Source of the DNA: CAWCHZ01 sp963795555 | Lineage (GTDB): Bacteria; Actinomycetota; Thermoleophilia; Solirubrobacterales; Solirubrobacteraceae | Assembly (NCBI GenBank): GCA_963795555.1 | Contig: CAWCHZ010000002.1 | Coordinates: forward strand, 372,001 to 436,000 | DNA length: 64,000 bases | Direction of reading: 5' to 3' | Shown: positions 7,306-16,029 of the stretch, piece after piece | How positions within the stretch are numbered: the stretch's first letter is position 1 | Layout of the letters: each line of letters starts with the position of its first letter | The notes under the pieces: generated by a model | What the model was told of the DNA's origin: nothing | What the model saw: only the letters and a program-made list of their open reading frames with translations | The model's database searches: none | Program-made: the position numbers and the translations under genes

Positions 7306-8622
7306 ATGACCCTGGTTGACGATACGGCCACTTCAGCGTCTGCGAGACTGCTCGCCCAAGCGAGTAAGTTTGCGCCAGGGGGAGTCCATAGCGGACGTCG
7401 CAAGATCAGTCCTCCTCTGTGCGTCCGCCGGGCGTATGGCGCGTACCTCGAAGATCTCGATGGCAACCGGCTCATCGACTATCACGCAGCGTATGGCCCA
7501 ATCATCCTCGGACACGCTTACCCCAGCATCGTCGATGCGGTGAAGCAGAGCTTGGAGGACGGCGTCATCTACGGGGTCGGGACCACCGAGCGCGAGGCTG
7601 CGCTCGCGGAGAAGATCGTCGAGCACGTACCCTCCGTAGAGCAAGTGGTGCTCAGCAACACGGGCAATGAGGCCACGTTGAACGCGATTCGCCTCGCCCG
7701 GGCGGTAACGGGTCGGCAGCTCTTGGTCAAGTTTCAGGGTAGCTTCAACGGTTCGCACGACTACGCCCTGCGCAACATCCTCAGTCCGCCTGACCGGATC
7801 GGGAAGCGAGATCCCGGCTCAGCCGGCATGCTCGACGCTGCCGTTGACAGCACCCTGGTGTGCCGCTTCAACGATCTCGATCATGTCCGCGCCACGTTCT
7901 GCGATCGCGGGGAGCAAATAGCGGCCGTCATCCTCGAGCCCGTCCTTCACAACGCTCCGAGTATCGTCCCCAACCACGAATTCCTGCTCGGTCTGCGCGC
8001 TATCTGCGACGAGTACGAAGCGGTGCTGATCTTCGACGAGGTCATCACAGGCTTCCGCCATCACGTCGGCGGCTACCAGGCTATCTGCGGGGTGATGCCT
8101 GATCTGACGACCATGGGCAAGGCGCTCGCCAACGGTTTCCCCATCGCGGCGATCGGCGGGCGACGCGAGCTGATGGAGCGCTTCACGACGATGCCCAGCG
8201 GTGACGTCTTCTACGGGGGAACCTACAACGGCAATCAGGTTGCCGTTGCGGCTGCGCTTGCGACTATCGAGGAGTTGGAGGATCCGGCCGTCTATGAGCA
8301 CATTTTCAGGCTGGGAGATCGCATGCGTGAAGGATTGCGGGAGGCCAGCGCCGGGGTCGGCATTCCCACTGTGGTCAGTGGCTACGGATCAATCTACGTC
8401 CTTTCGTTCCTCGATCGCGATGGCGATTACCAAAGCTACGAGGACACCATCGCCAACGATAGGGAGATGCAGATCAGGTATCGCCGCGAGCTGATCGCGC
8501 GTGGCGTATTCGAGATGCCGGAAAGCAGCGGACGGAACCACATCAGCTACAGCCACACCGAGGCTGACATTGACCGGACACTCGACGTTGCTGAGGCAGC
8601 TCTAAAGGCCGTTCAAGTGTAG
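7306..8622 (+). CDS. Class III PLP aminotransferase (glutamate-1-semialdehyde aminomutase-like)
   Basis: A 438-residue fold-type I PLP enzyme. FDEVITGFR (about residues 246-254) holds the cofactor aspartate, and TTMGKALANGFP (about 269-280) holds the Schiff-base lysine. SFNGSHDYALRN and FYGGTYNGNQVA match the aminomutase subgroup. A GTG at 7300 would add two residues; the ATG at 7306 has GGAGGG just upstream. It is unlikely to be haem-pathway HemL, because it sits in a sugar/cyclitol locus with its own operator-bearing promoter and has a slightly lower GC bias than the upstream genes. It could transaminate the ketone produced by the cyclase, cupin and dehydrogenase enzymes to give an aminocyclitol or amino sugar. 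Confidence 0.85.
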   Translation: MTLVDDTATSASARLLAQASKFAPGGVHSGRRKISPPLCVRRAYGAYLEDLDGNRLIDYHAAYGPIILGHAYPSIVDAVKQSLEDGVIYGVGTTEREAALAEKIVEHVPSVEQVVLSNTGNEATLNAIRLARAVTGRQLLVKFQGSFNGSHDYALRNILSPPDRIGKRDPGSAGMLDAAVDSTLVCRFNDLDHVRATFCDRGEQIAAVILEPVLHNAPSIVPNHEFLLGLRAICDEYEAVLIFDEVITGFRHHVGGYQAICGVMPDLTTMGKALANGFPIAAIGGRRELMERFTTMPSGDVFYGGTYNGNQVAVAAALATIEELEDPAVYEHIFRLGDRMREGLREASAGVGIPTVVSGYGSIYVLSFLDRDGDYQSYEDTIANDREMQIRYRRELIARGVFEMPESSGRNHISYSHTEADIDRTLDVAEAALKAVQV

Positions 8623-8708
8623 ATAATGGCACGCCGTGCATACGGCGCGCCATGCCATTGCCAAGGCGGACGACGCATAAGCAAGAGACGGTGTGGAGCG
8701 ACTCCCGG

Positions 8709-8738
8709 TTGACACCATCACCGGAGTGATCTAATCTC
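8709..8738 (+). promoter_or_regulatory. Near-consensus promoter with FadR-type dyad before the metallophosphoesterase
   Basis: TTGACA (8709-8714), a 17-bp spacer and TAATCT (8732-8737) form a near-consensus promoter. GTGATCTAATCTC (8726-8738) overlaps the -10 and is base-for-base identical to the site at 10620-10632. The ATG at 8749 lies 11 bp past the -10, so the leader is very short. Confidence 0.65.
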
Positions 8739-8748
8739 TAGCGGGATT

Positions 8749-9705
8749 ATGGAGCGTAAGAGGAAGCACCAGCGTTGGTTCTTTGCGACTGACGTGCACG
8801 GATCGGATCGCTGTTACAGGAAGTTCCTCGCGGCGGCTCGGGTGTACGAGGCAGACGTTCTGCTCCTCGGTGGTGATGTGGCTGGTAAAGGCATAGTGCC
8901 GATCATAAGAGAAACGAACGAGCGGTACCGCGTGACCTTTCAGGGCGTCGAGGAGACCGTGAGCGTCTCGAACGTTGACGCCGTCATTGAGCGAATAGCC
9001 TTCAACGGGCTCTATCCCTACGAGTGCACCGCCGACGAAGCGGCGCACCTCCATGATCCTGTCCGCCGTGAGCAGGTGATCGAGAAGCTCATCGAAGCTC
9101 AGCTACGGCACTGGATAGAATTGACAGAGCACAGGCTCGACGACCGAGTCCGTTGCCTCATCACCCCGGGTAACGATGATCCTCAGATCGTGGATTCCGT
9201 GTTGCTGACTGCAGACCGCGTTGAGTGCCCAGAACGACAGCTGGCGGACATATACGGCGTAGCCCTCGCTAGCCTCGGCAACACAAACCCAACACCGTGG
9301 CACACTGAGCGCGAATACTCGGAAGATGAGCTACGAGAGCAGATTGACGCGATGCTAAGCGACCTCGATGAGCGGCAGCCCTTAATATTCAATTTCCATT
9401 GCCCACCGTTCGGCAGCGGGCTCGACCTTGCACCCCAACTCGACGATACTCTTCGCCCGGTAATAAGGCATGGCGGGGTGCGAGATATCCCGGTTGGAAG
9501 TACTGCGGTGCGAGAGGCTATTGAGCACTACAAACCGAGTATCGGTCTACACGGACACATACACGAAAGTCAAGGAGCGAGCCGGATTGGACGCACGCGC
9601 TGCTACAATCCTGGGAGTGATTATGCCTCAGGTGTTCTGAAGGGTCTGATTGTAGACTTGGATGCGCAGGGCACTTTGATAGATCATCTGTTCACCAGCG
9701 GCTAA
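8749..9705 (+). CDS. Calcineurin-like metallophosphoesterase
   Basis: A 318-residue phosphoesterase with the complete dinuclear-metal signature: TDVHGSD near residue 15 (D-x-H), LLGGDVAG (about 40, G-D), TPGNDD (about 138, G-N-D), NFHCPPFGSG (about 216, H) and LHGHIHES (about 263, G-H-x-H). It is longer than single-domain enzymes because of an insertion around residues 50-120 containing VRREQVIEKLIEAQLRHW. The substrate cannot be predicted; the class covers nucleotides, cyclic nucleotides and phospholipids. The next gene starts 10 bp after it and the two look co-transcribed. The codon choice is less GC-biased than in surrounding genes, suggesting acquisition. Confidence 0.88.
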   Translation: MERKRKHQRWFFATDVHGSDRCYRKFLAAARVYEADVLLLGGDVAGKGIVPIIRETNERYRVTFQGVEETVSVSNVDAVIERIAFNGLYPYECTADEAAHLHDPVRREQVIEKLIEAQLRHWIELTEHRLDDRVRCLITPGNDDPQIVDSVLLTADRVECPERQLADIYGVALASLGNTNPTPWHTEREYSEDELREQIDAMLSDLDERQPLIFNFHCPPFGSGLDLAPQLDDTLRPVIRHGGVRDIPVGSTAVREAIEHYKPSIGLHGHIHESQGASRIGRTRCYNPGSDYASGVLKGLIVDLDAQGTLIDHLFTSG

Positions 9706-9714
9706 GGCATATGG

Positions 9715-10491
9715 ATGTCTGACTCCGCGCTTGATGTTAAAGCGCAAGGTGGCGAGACTGACCCGATAGGTGAGGCACGCCGTATCATAGGGCACGCGAC
9801 CGGGCGCGCCCTGGTCGCTAGGGCGCTGGGCGGCGTCGGGATAGCCCTGAGATGTTCTCGCGCGTGCTCACAGACATACCTGCAGCGTCCGTACTCCGAC
9901 ATCGACATTATCGTGCGTAGGAAGGACTCGCACGAACTAGGACGCGGACTTGAATCACTCGGCTACGTGCCAGACAAAGCGTTCAATGCTGCCCACGGCC
10001 GGTCTCGGTTGCTCTTCGATCACCCTTACGCCAGTCATGTAGACGTGTTTATTGACGACTTTGTCATGTGCCACAGGCTGAAGTTGGCTTCGCGGCTGGC
10101 GCTCGAGCAGGAGACGATTACCTTGGCCGACCTCCTTCTCACCAAACTGCAGGTCGCACATCTCACCCGAAAAGATGTCGTGGACGTTACGGCGTTGATG
10201 CTGGATTGCGAGCTCTCACGCGAGGAGCGCGGCATTAACGTGGAGTATGTGACAGGCATCTTGCGCGACGACTGGGGATGGTGGCGAACTGTGACGGAGA
10301 ATCTCGCGCTTATCCAAGCCCGATGCCAAGAGCTCGGCTTGCCCGAGCGCGAGCGGTTCCGTGTCGTTACGCAGCTGCAGCGACTTGCGGCCACGATAGA
10401 GCAGACGCCTAAGTCCATGAGATGGAAAGCGCGTGCTCGAGTGGGCGACCGGCTACCGTGGCGTGAGGACCCGGAAGAGACCGGATCGTAA
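9715..10491 (+). CDS. Nucleotidyltransferase-fold protein (AbiEii-like)
   Basis: A 258-residue protein with the polymerase-beta/nucleotidyltransferase layout: LGGVGIAL (about residue 38), the metal-binding SDIDIIV (about 61-67) and a later acidic strand HVDVFIDDF (about 109-117). The helical segment TLADLLLTKLQ followed by RKDVVDVTALM resembles the AbiEii/MNT group, which transfers nucleotides to small molecules, tRNA or proteins. It follows the metallophosphoesterase by 10 bp with no promoter in the gap. A transferase and a hydrolase in one operon could write and remove the same modification, but that is speculation. No classical antitoxin partner is visible beside it. Confidence 0.6.
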   Translation: MSDSALDVKAQGGETDPIGEARRIIGHATGRALVARALGGVGIALRCSRACSQTYLQRPYSDIDIIVRRKDSHELGRGLESLGYVPDKAFNAAHGRSRLLFDHPYASHVDVFIDDFVMCHRLKLASRLALEQETITLADLLLTKLQVAHLTRKDVVDVTALMLDCELSREERGINVEYVTGILRDDWGWWRTVTENLALIQARCQELGLPERERFRVVTQLQRLAATIEQTPKSMRWKARARVGDRLPWREDPEETGS

Positions 10492-10601
10492 AGTTGCTCG
10501 TGGACGAGCGCACGAGGCAAGCCGGTTGAATTGGGAATTGCGGACCGGAGTGATCGGGCCTCGTAGGCGTGCGCATCGGCAGCTCGAAAGCCAGCAGACT
10601 C

Positions 10602-10632
10602 TTGACAGGTAGCCATTCAGTGATCTAATCTC
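10602..10632 (+). promoter_or_regulatory. Near-consensus promoter with FadR-type dyad before the APC permease
   Basis: TTGACA (10602-10607), an 18-bp spacer and TAATCT (10626-10631), with GTGATCTAATCTC (10620-10632) over the -10. The 13-mer is identical to that at 8726-8738. A clear ribosome-binding site, GAGAGGAG (10645-10652), precedes the ATG at 10660. Confidence 0.65.
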
Positions 10633-10659
10633 CTCCTAGGCGAAAGAGAGGAGCGCGAA

Positions 10660-12324
10660 ATGTCCGTTGGTACGGACAGCGTGGCGGTGGAGAGGCCCCC
10701 GAGGGGTGGTGTCGACGCTGAAGCACTGTCAGCTGGGCTATTTGTGCGCAAGTCGTCCGGACTCGTGCGCGAGGTGGGGATCACGGGCGCCTTAGGCCTC
10801 AACCTGGGCACCCTTAGCGTTATTGGACCACTGGGCGCCTTCATCATAATGCTGACACTGTTCCCGGGCGCGAACTTGACGATTGCGCTACTGGGCGGCG
10901 GCATCCTAACCGGGCTGATGGCCTTTGTATATACCCAGCTAGCTTCGACGCTTCCACGAGCTGGGGGAGACTACGTCTATCACGCTCGAGTCTTTGCTCC
11001 GATTGTGGGTGCATGGGTGGGCTGTGCACTGCTGGTTAGCCTTGCCTATGGACTTGCCAGCACCACTAACTTCTTCACAAGCACTTTTGTCCCGTTTGGC
11101 CTAACTACGCTAGGCGCCGCGCTGCACATTCATGCTTTGATCAGTTTGGCGAGCACGATTCAGACACAGACCGGCACATTTGTGGCTGGCGGGATTATCT
11201 TACTCGGCTGCATGGCGCTCAGTGTGGGCGGAGCCAAAATCATGGGCCGAGTGAGTTGGTGGGCCGTAATACTCGCAGTCTTGGGCGTTATCGTCATACT
11301 GCTCGAGCTCGTTGCGCATGGGCACGGCGCATTCGAAGCCGCCTTCAATCGAGGCTCCGGCAATACGAACGCGTATAACCAGGTCATCGCACAAGCTCGA
11401 CATCGTGGGTGGACCCCTGGGTTTACAGCGTCGTCCACGCTGAACGCGTTGCCGTGGGCGTTCCTAATCTTCGCCAGCTTCTGGTATGCAATTTACATTG
11501 GCGGCGAAATCAAGCGCCCGTCACGTACGTTGAAGTGGGCGAACTTTCTTGCTATCGGAGCAGGTATTGTCCTCGTCGTAGGCAGCTGGATGGCGACACA
11601 GGGCCTAGCGGGCAGCCATTTCCTGCAGGCGTCAGCTGCTCTCCAAGCTTCGGCTCCAACCGTCTATTCCAAGATTTCGTCGATCGCCACTACTCCACAA
11701 GCGTATGCGGTGATGCTGGCGGGGGATCCCGTCTCCAAGGTCATCATCGCGTTAGCCTTCATCACCGCGGTAATACCCATCTGCTTGGCGTTCACTGGCG
11801 CGATCTCACGGCTGTTGTTTGCCATGTCGTTTGATCGACTTTTGCCCGACGCTGTGGCGCGGGTTGGCGGTACTCGTCGTATACCGTTCGTCGCTCTCAT
11901 CGTGACGGCGATATCCGTCTTGACGCTGTACGCGCTGGTTACCTATGACAGTGGCTTTACGAACGCGTTCCGTAACGTCACGCTCATCAATGCCGCTATA
12001 GCGCTCATGGCGAGCCTTGCGGCCATAGCCCTTCCATATCGCAGACGGGACCTGTTTGAGGCATCCCCGAAGGTAATCGCGGGCAAGTGGCTCGGAATCT
12101 ACCGCATCGTGTGGTTCGCGGCGGCTTCGGCAGCGTTCGAAGGGCTTGTCTGCTATCTTACTTTGACGAAGGGTGAGTACTCCGGCGGATACATCACAAG
12201 CTCTGTTATTCTGCTCGTAGTCACGGCGGTGTTTGGGCCGGTCGCTTATGTGATCGTGCGCTCGATGCGTCGTCGTAGCGGCATAGATGTAGCCCTCGCT
12301 ATGCATGAGTTACCGCCGGACTAA
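10660..12324 (+). CDS. APC-superfamily amino acid/amine permease
   Basis: A 554-residue integral membrane protein with about 12-13 hydrophobic segments from residue 40 onward, starting with the APC TM1 pattern ALGLNLGTLSVIGPLG and followed by YTQLASTLPRAGGDYVYHAR. The TM2-3 loop SLPRAGG-type motif is diagnostic of amino acid permeases of the APC group. It is somewhat longer than the usual 450-500 residues because of a loop near 230-255. It would import an amino acid or amine across the cell membrane. Its promoter carries the same dyad as the aminotransferase and metallophosphoesterase genes, so it may supply the amino donor or take up a nitrogenous product. Confidence 0.85.
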   Translation: MSVGTDSVAVERPPRGGVDAEALSAGLFVRKSSGLVREVGITGALGLNLGTLSVIGPLGAFIIMLTLFPGANLTIALLGGGILTGLMAFVYTQLASTLPRAGGDYVYHARVFAPIVGAWVGCALLVSLAYGLASTTNFFTSTFVPFGLTTLGAALHIHALISLASTIQTQTGTFVAGGIILLGCMALSVGGAKIMGRVSWWAVILAVLGVIVILLELVAHGHGAFEAAFNRGSGNTNAYNQVIAQARHRGWTPGFTASSTLNALPWAFLIFASFWYAIYIGGEIKRPSRTLKWANFLAIGAGIVLVVGSWMATQGLAGSHFLQASAALQASAPTVYSKISSIATTPQAYAVMLAGDPVSKVIIALAFITAVIPICLAFTGAISRLLFAMSFDRLLPDAVARVGGTRRIPFVALIVTAISVLTLYALVTYDSGFTNAFRNVTLINAAIALMASLAAIALPYRRRDLFEASPKVIAGKWLGIYRIVWFAAASAAFEGLVCYLTLTKGEYSGGYITSSVILLVVTAVFGPVAYVIVRSMRRRSGIDVALAMHELPPD

Positions 12325-12470
12325 TGCCATAGGCGAATGTCGCGAGTGAGCAGCGCCGGTACGTCTCTGAGTGGGCAGCGGCTGTTACATCAGTCCCTGG
12401 GTCGGCGACGTCATGTGCGTAGTGAATGCGTCGCCGATTCAGGTGCACTTGTTGCGTAAGCGGGCGCGGT

Positions 12471-13739
12471 TCATTGGTTCGCACAGTGGTCGCAATGTGC
12501 GCGACGAAGCAATGTATAGGAGCTTAGTGCACCGACCGATCCGACAGCAGCGCTGATGATCGAGATTGTGAAGCCTGCGTCGGGGCTAAGACGGCGTACC
12601 TCATGGCCCGCCAAAAATGAACCGAGGGAGACGCCTAAGATGATGGCTGTGGTGAGCCAGCCGAAAGTCTCAGCCAGCGAGTCGGGTTGTGCCATCTCTG
12701 CCAACAGCGCAGAGGCGCTTGCAAAGACCGGCCCGACTGGCAACGCCGCCGCGAAGATTAGGAAGCCCAAAGTGAGTGGCGAGTGGGTTGCTAAGACCGT
12801 GGAAAGCAACGCAGCGAATGCGGTCAGCGAGATCGCGAACTGCCTGTGTGGTAATAGATAGCTGCGGGATAGGGAAAGCAGTGTGCCACCCAGGAGGGCG
12901 CCACCGGACCAGGCCGCAAGTATAGGCCCCGCGGTAGTACGGGTAGCGTAGTGCTCGGCGAACGCGGGCACGGACACGTCGATGCCTCCGAAGGCGGTAC
13001 CCAAGGCCAAGGCGCTAAACAGAACGGCAACTACCCCACGGGTGTGACGGGCTGCATTGTGTGCATGCACGCCTGTAGGAGAAGAGAGACGGATGTGGCT
13101 CATGATGCGAGCTAGCGGCCATGCGCCAATGGCACCGGCAACCGCTGAAGCGATCAGGGGAAGGGGCCGGAGATGCGTTAAGGCGAGGGCTGCTACAAGC
13201 AGCGGACCCAATACGAACACTATTTCCTGCGTAGCTGAGTCTAAGGTAAAGGCGCTTCGACGTAGCTCAGCAGAGGGCATGATACGCGCCCATATTGAAC
13301 GGGTACATGCACCAACGGGGGGAAGGCAAAGGCCTGCGGCAAGAGCGACAGTCGTAAGCAAAGTGGTTGGCGCCGTCACTGCGATGCCAACTGCAAGCGC
13401 GCTGCACGCGAGCAGGAACAGAAGGGCGGTCCTGACCAAGACGTGTGTGTAGCCGCGACGGTCTGCGACACGGCCGGCGAGAGGGTGAGCAAGGGCCATG
13501 CCGAGGGAGTACGCGGCCACGAGGAGGCCCGCCGTGGCATAAGAGCGTCCGGCGCTGCGGATTGCAAAGACTATTGCAAGTGGAAACATGCCGGCTGGCA
13601 TCTGTCCCACGAGTCCGGCGAGGACGATTCGTGGAGCGCCGCGAAGAGTCATCACTGCTAGCAGTGGACGACGATGGTGAGTGGCACCGGTGTGCCACAG
13701 AGCCCGGTCGTCTGCGCCGTGCGGTGTCGTTATGCTCAC
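12471..13739 (-). CDS. Major facilitator superfamily transporter
   Basis: A protein of about 422 residues with 12 predicted membrane helices in two halves. The loop between TM2 and TM3 has the MFS motif LAGRVADRRGYTHV. The start is uncertain: the frame opens at 13814, inside the aldolase gene; the GTG at 13739 has a weak AAGGCG upstream; the ATG at 13652 would still keep TM1. Likely a drug/metabolite exporter (DHA1-like), since the sequence shows no sugar-porter signature. It lies 41 bp downstream of the aldolase on the same strand, and its codon use is closer to the acquired region at 8.7-12.3 kb than to the aldolase. Confidence 0.75.
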   Translation of the reverse strand: MSITTPHGADDRALWHTGATHHRRPLLAVMTLRGAPRIVLAGLVGQMPAGMFPLAIVFAIRSAGRSYATAGLLVAAYSLGMALAHPLAGRVADRRGYTHVLVRTALLFLLACSALAVGIAVTAPTTLLTTVALAAGLCLPPVGACTRSIWARIMPSAELRRSAFTLDSATQEIVFVLGPLLVAALALTHLRPLPLIASAVAGAIGAWPLARIMSHIRLSSPTGVHAHNAARHTRGVVAVLFSALALGTAFGGIDVSVPAFAEHYATRTTAGPILAAWSGGALLGGTLLSLSRSYLLPHRQFAISLTAFAALLSTVLATHSPLTLGFLIFAAALPVGPVFASASALLAEMAQPDSLAETFGWLTTAIILGVSLGSFLAGHEVRRLSPDAGFTISIISAAVGSVGALSSYTLLRRAHCDHCANQ

Positions 13740-13780
13740 GCAATCGCCTTGTCGGTGTGATCGGGAGCGATCGGCGACAA

Positions 13781-14905
13781 CTAGACGCAGAGGGCCGCCC
13801 GCGCTTCGCCACACGCCTCCGCCCGCTCCAGAAACGCCCCCTGCGCCACCTCACGATTCCCGACCTTCCCGCCCCACACCGCCAGCGCCGCCGCCTGCAG
13901 TGCCCGCCCGTAGGAGAAGCTGAGCGCCCACGGGGCAGGGCCGCGGGCGCACAGCGCGCCGAGGTGGGCGATCGCCAGGTCGTCGCTCTGGCCGCCCGAG
14001 AGGAAGACGATGCCTGGCACCGCGGCGGGGACGGTGCGGCGCAGGCAGGCCAGCGTCGCGTCGGCGACCTCGTCGACCGTTGCCTGCTCGGGGCAGTCGG
14101 CGCCCGCCAGGACCATGTTCGGCTTGAGCAGCATTGACTCGAGCTCGACGTGCTGGGCGCGCAGCTCGGCGAAGACGTGCTCGAGCGTCGCCTCGGTCGC
14201 TTCGAAGCAGCGCTCGATCGTGTGGTCGCCATCCATCAGCACCTCGGGCTCGACGATCGGCACCAGGCTCGCCTCCTGGCAGAGCCCGGCGTAGCGCGCG
14301 AGCGCGTGCGCGTTGACGTGCAGGCACAGCTCGCTGGGCTGGTCATCCGCGATCTTCAGGACCGCGCGCCACTTGGCAAAGCGCGCGCCCAGCTCGCGAT
14401 ACTCCACGAGGCGCTCGCGCAGGCCGTCGAGGCCCTCGGTCACCATCTCGCCGGGAGCACCGGCGAGCGGCTTGGTGCCCGTGTCGACCTTGATGCCGGG
14501 GATCATCCCGGCCTCGACGATCGCCGTGGCGAACGGGACGCCGGCTGAGGTCTCCTGGCGGATCGTCTCGTCGTAGAGGATCACGCCGCTGATGTAGCTG
14601 GCGGCTCCGGGCGCCGTGACCAACAGCTCGCGGAATGCGCGGCGGCTGCCGTGAGTTGAGCTCACCCCGACGCCCTCCAGGCGCTTGGTCATCGTGCGGG
14701 TGCTCTCGTCCGCCGCCAGGATGCCCTTGCGGTCGGCCACGAGCGCCCGGGCCGTGTCGCGCAGAGCCGTCGCCGGCTCTGCGTTGGATGGCGCGCCGCC
14801 GCGTGGCGCGTCCGGGTCGACTGCGTCCCCACCCCCGTGGTGCGCAGTCGTCACGGTCGCGCCGGTCAGTGGCGCTGCCGGCTTGATCAGATCGTGGGTC
14901 GCCAT
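13781..14905 (-). CDS. Class I fructose-bisphosphate aldolase
   Basis: A 374-residue aldolase that interconverts fructose 1,6-bisphosphate with dihydroxyacetone phosphate and glyceraldehyde 3-phosphate through a Schiff base. Recognisable blocks are GILAADESTRTM (about residues 67-78), GVILYDETIRQ, IVEPEVLMDGDH, MLLKPNMVLAG (Schiff-base lysine, near residue 256) and VFLSGGQSDD. The first 45 residues are a non-conserved tail. The ATG at 14905 overlaps the end of the glpX gene by 19 bp, so the two form a gluconeogenic/glycolytic operon. The frame stays open upstream to 15727, but that stretch is antisense-like shadow of glpX. Confidence 0.92.
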   Translation of the reverse strand: MATHDLIKPAAPLTGATVTTAHHGGGDAVDPDAPRGGAPSNAEPATALRDTARALVADRKGILAADESTRTMTKRLEGVGVSSTHGSRRAFRELLVTAPGAASYISGVILYDETIRQETSAGVPFATAIVEAGMIPGIKVDTGTKPLAGAPGEMVTEGLDGLRERLVEYRELGARFAKWRAVLKIADDQPSELCLHVNAHALARYAGLCQEASLVPIVEPEVLMDGDHTIERCFEATEATLEHVFAELRAQHVELESMLLKPNMVLAGADCPEQATVDEVADATLACLRRTVPAAVPGIVFLSGGQSDDLAIAHLGALCARGPAPWALSFSYGRALQAAALAVWGGKVGNREVAQGAFLERAEACGEARAALCV

Positions 14906-16029
14906 CCGCCCCCCAGCGGGTCTGGCTGCTCGTATGAGCCCCGCGTCGGCGTCTCGCCGCGGGGCGACGCGACGGGTGTCTCGCCGCGGCTCGGCGCGAC
15001 GCGCCCGAGCGAAGGCGTTGCCTCGACGACATGGCGGATCGCGCCATCGGCGATCACCAGCGACTCGGTCAGCGTCGCGCCGCGCTCGCGCCAGGGCGCG
15101 CGCAGCAGGCCGCCGCCGCTGACGCCGGTGGCGATGAAGAACGCGGGCCCGGCGACCATGTCCCCGATGCTGAGCGGTCGCTCGACGTCGAGACCGGCGG
15201 CGTGTACGCGCGCGGCCTCGTCCTCGCGCTGGGGTGCCAGGCGGCCCTGCATGTCGCCGCCCAGGGCCCTGGCCGCACACGCGGTCATGACGCCTTCGGG
15301 CGTGCCGCCGATGCCCATCAGCAGATCGGCGTCGCCGCCGGGCAGCAGCGCCGCCAGCGCGCCCGCGACGTCGCCATCGGAAGGGGTCGTCACACGGGCG
15401 CCTAGCCCGCGTACGCGGGCGATCAGCTCGACATGCCGGGGTTTGTCGAGTATCACGACCCGCAGCTCGGACGCCGGTCGTCCAAGTGCGTCGGCGACCC
15501 GTGTGACGTTTTCCTCGGGCGATCGCGTGATGTCCATCGCCCCGCGGGCCCCAGGCCCGACGACAAGCTTGTCCATGTAGAAGGCAGGGCCCGGCGACCA
15601 CAGCGCGCCGCGGCGAGCGATCGCGATCGTCGTCAAGGCGCCCAGCAGGCCGCGGGCGCAGAGCATGGTTCCCTCGAGCGGGTCCACGGCGATGTCGAAG
15701 GCGGGGCCCGTGCCGTCGCCCAGGCACTCGCCGTTGAAGAGCATCGGCGCGCCGTCCTTCTCGCCCTCGCCGATCACCACGGTGCCGCTGCCGGGGGCGG
15801 CGGCGAGCACCGCGCGCATCGCGCTGGTGGCCGCTCCGTCGGCGGCGATCGGGTCGCCGCTGCCGAGGTGCTGCTGGCAGGCCAGCGCCGCGGCGCGCGT
15901 GGCGGCCAGGGCGACCGGCTCGAGCGCCGCGACGCCGCTTGCCCGCGCGTGGGCGTAGGCCGCTACGGCCTGCGCCAGCCAGTGGGTCAGCTCGCTGCTC
16001 TGAGGGGCGCTGATCGTGGCCACGGGCAT
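14887..16029 (-). CDS. glpX: Class II fructose-1,6-bisphosphatase
   Basis: A 380-residue GlpX-type phosphatase, the gluconeogenic step that converts fructose 1,6-bisphosphate to fructose 6-phosphate. Motifs include VIGEGEKDGAPML (about residues 80-92), the metal-binding DPLEGTM (about 110-116), MGIGGTPEGVM and ATGVSGGGLL. The ATG at 16029 has GGGGAGG upstream and removes 47 implausible residues of the open frame. The C-terminus carries a low-complexity tail with a short repeat (RGETP twice), encoded by duplicated DNA near 14945-15005. It overlaps the downstream aldolase gene. Many actinobacteria use GlpX as their only FBPase. Confidence 0.92.
   Translation of the reverse strand: MPVATISAPQSSELTHWLAQAVAAYAHARASGVAALEPVALAATRAAALACQQHLGSGDPIAADGAATSAMRAVLAAAPGSGTVVIGEGEKDGAPMLFNGECLGDGTGPAFDIAVDPLEGTMLCARGLLGALTTIAIARRGALWSPGPAFYMDKLVVGPGARGAMDITRSPEENVTRVADALGRPASELRVVILDKPRHVELIARVRGLGARVTTPSDGDVAGALAALLPGGDADLLMGIGGTPEGVMTACAARALGGDMQGRLAPQREDEAARVHAAGLDVERPLSIGDMVAGPAFFIATGVSGGGLLRAPWRERGATLTESLVIADGAIRHVVEATPSLGRVAPSRGETPVASPRGETPTRGSYEQPDPLGGGWRPTI

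Noticed and set aside
7306..8622. hemL (glutamate-1-semialdehyde aminomutase) as the gene name
   Set aside because: The subgroup resemblance is real, but no haem genes are nearby and the promoter belongs to the sugar locus, so a pathway-specific aminotransferase is more likely.
8726..10632. The identical 13-mers being only the -10 elements
   Set aside because: TAATCT explains six bases, but the GTGATC flank is also identical and the arms match the perfect dyad at 920, so an operator reading is preferred, with caution.
14906..15727. N-terminal extension of the aldolase frame up to 15727
   Set aside because: It overlaps glpX in another frame and is Arg/Ala-rich. The conserved aldolase starts after ATG 14905.
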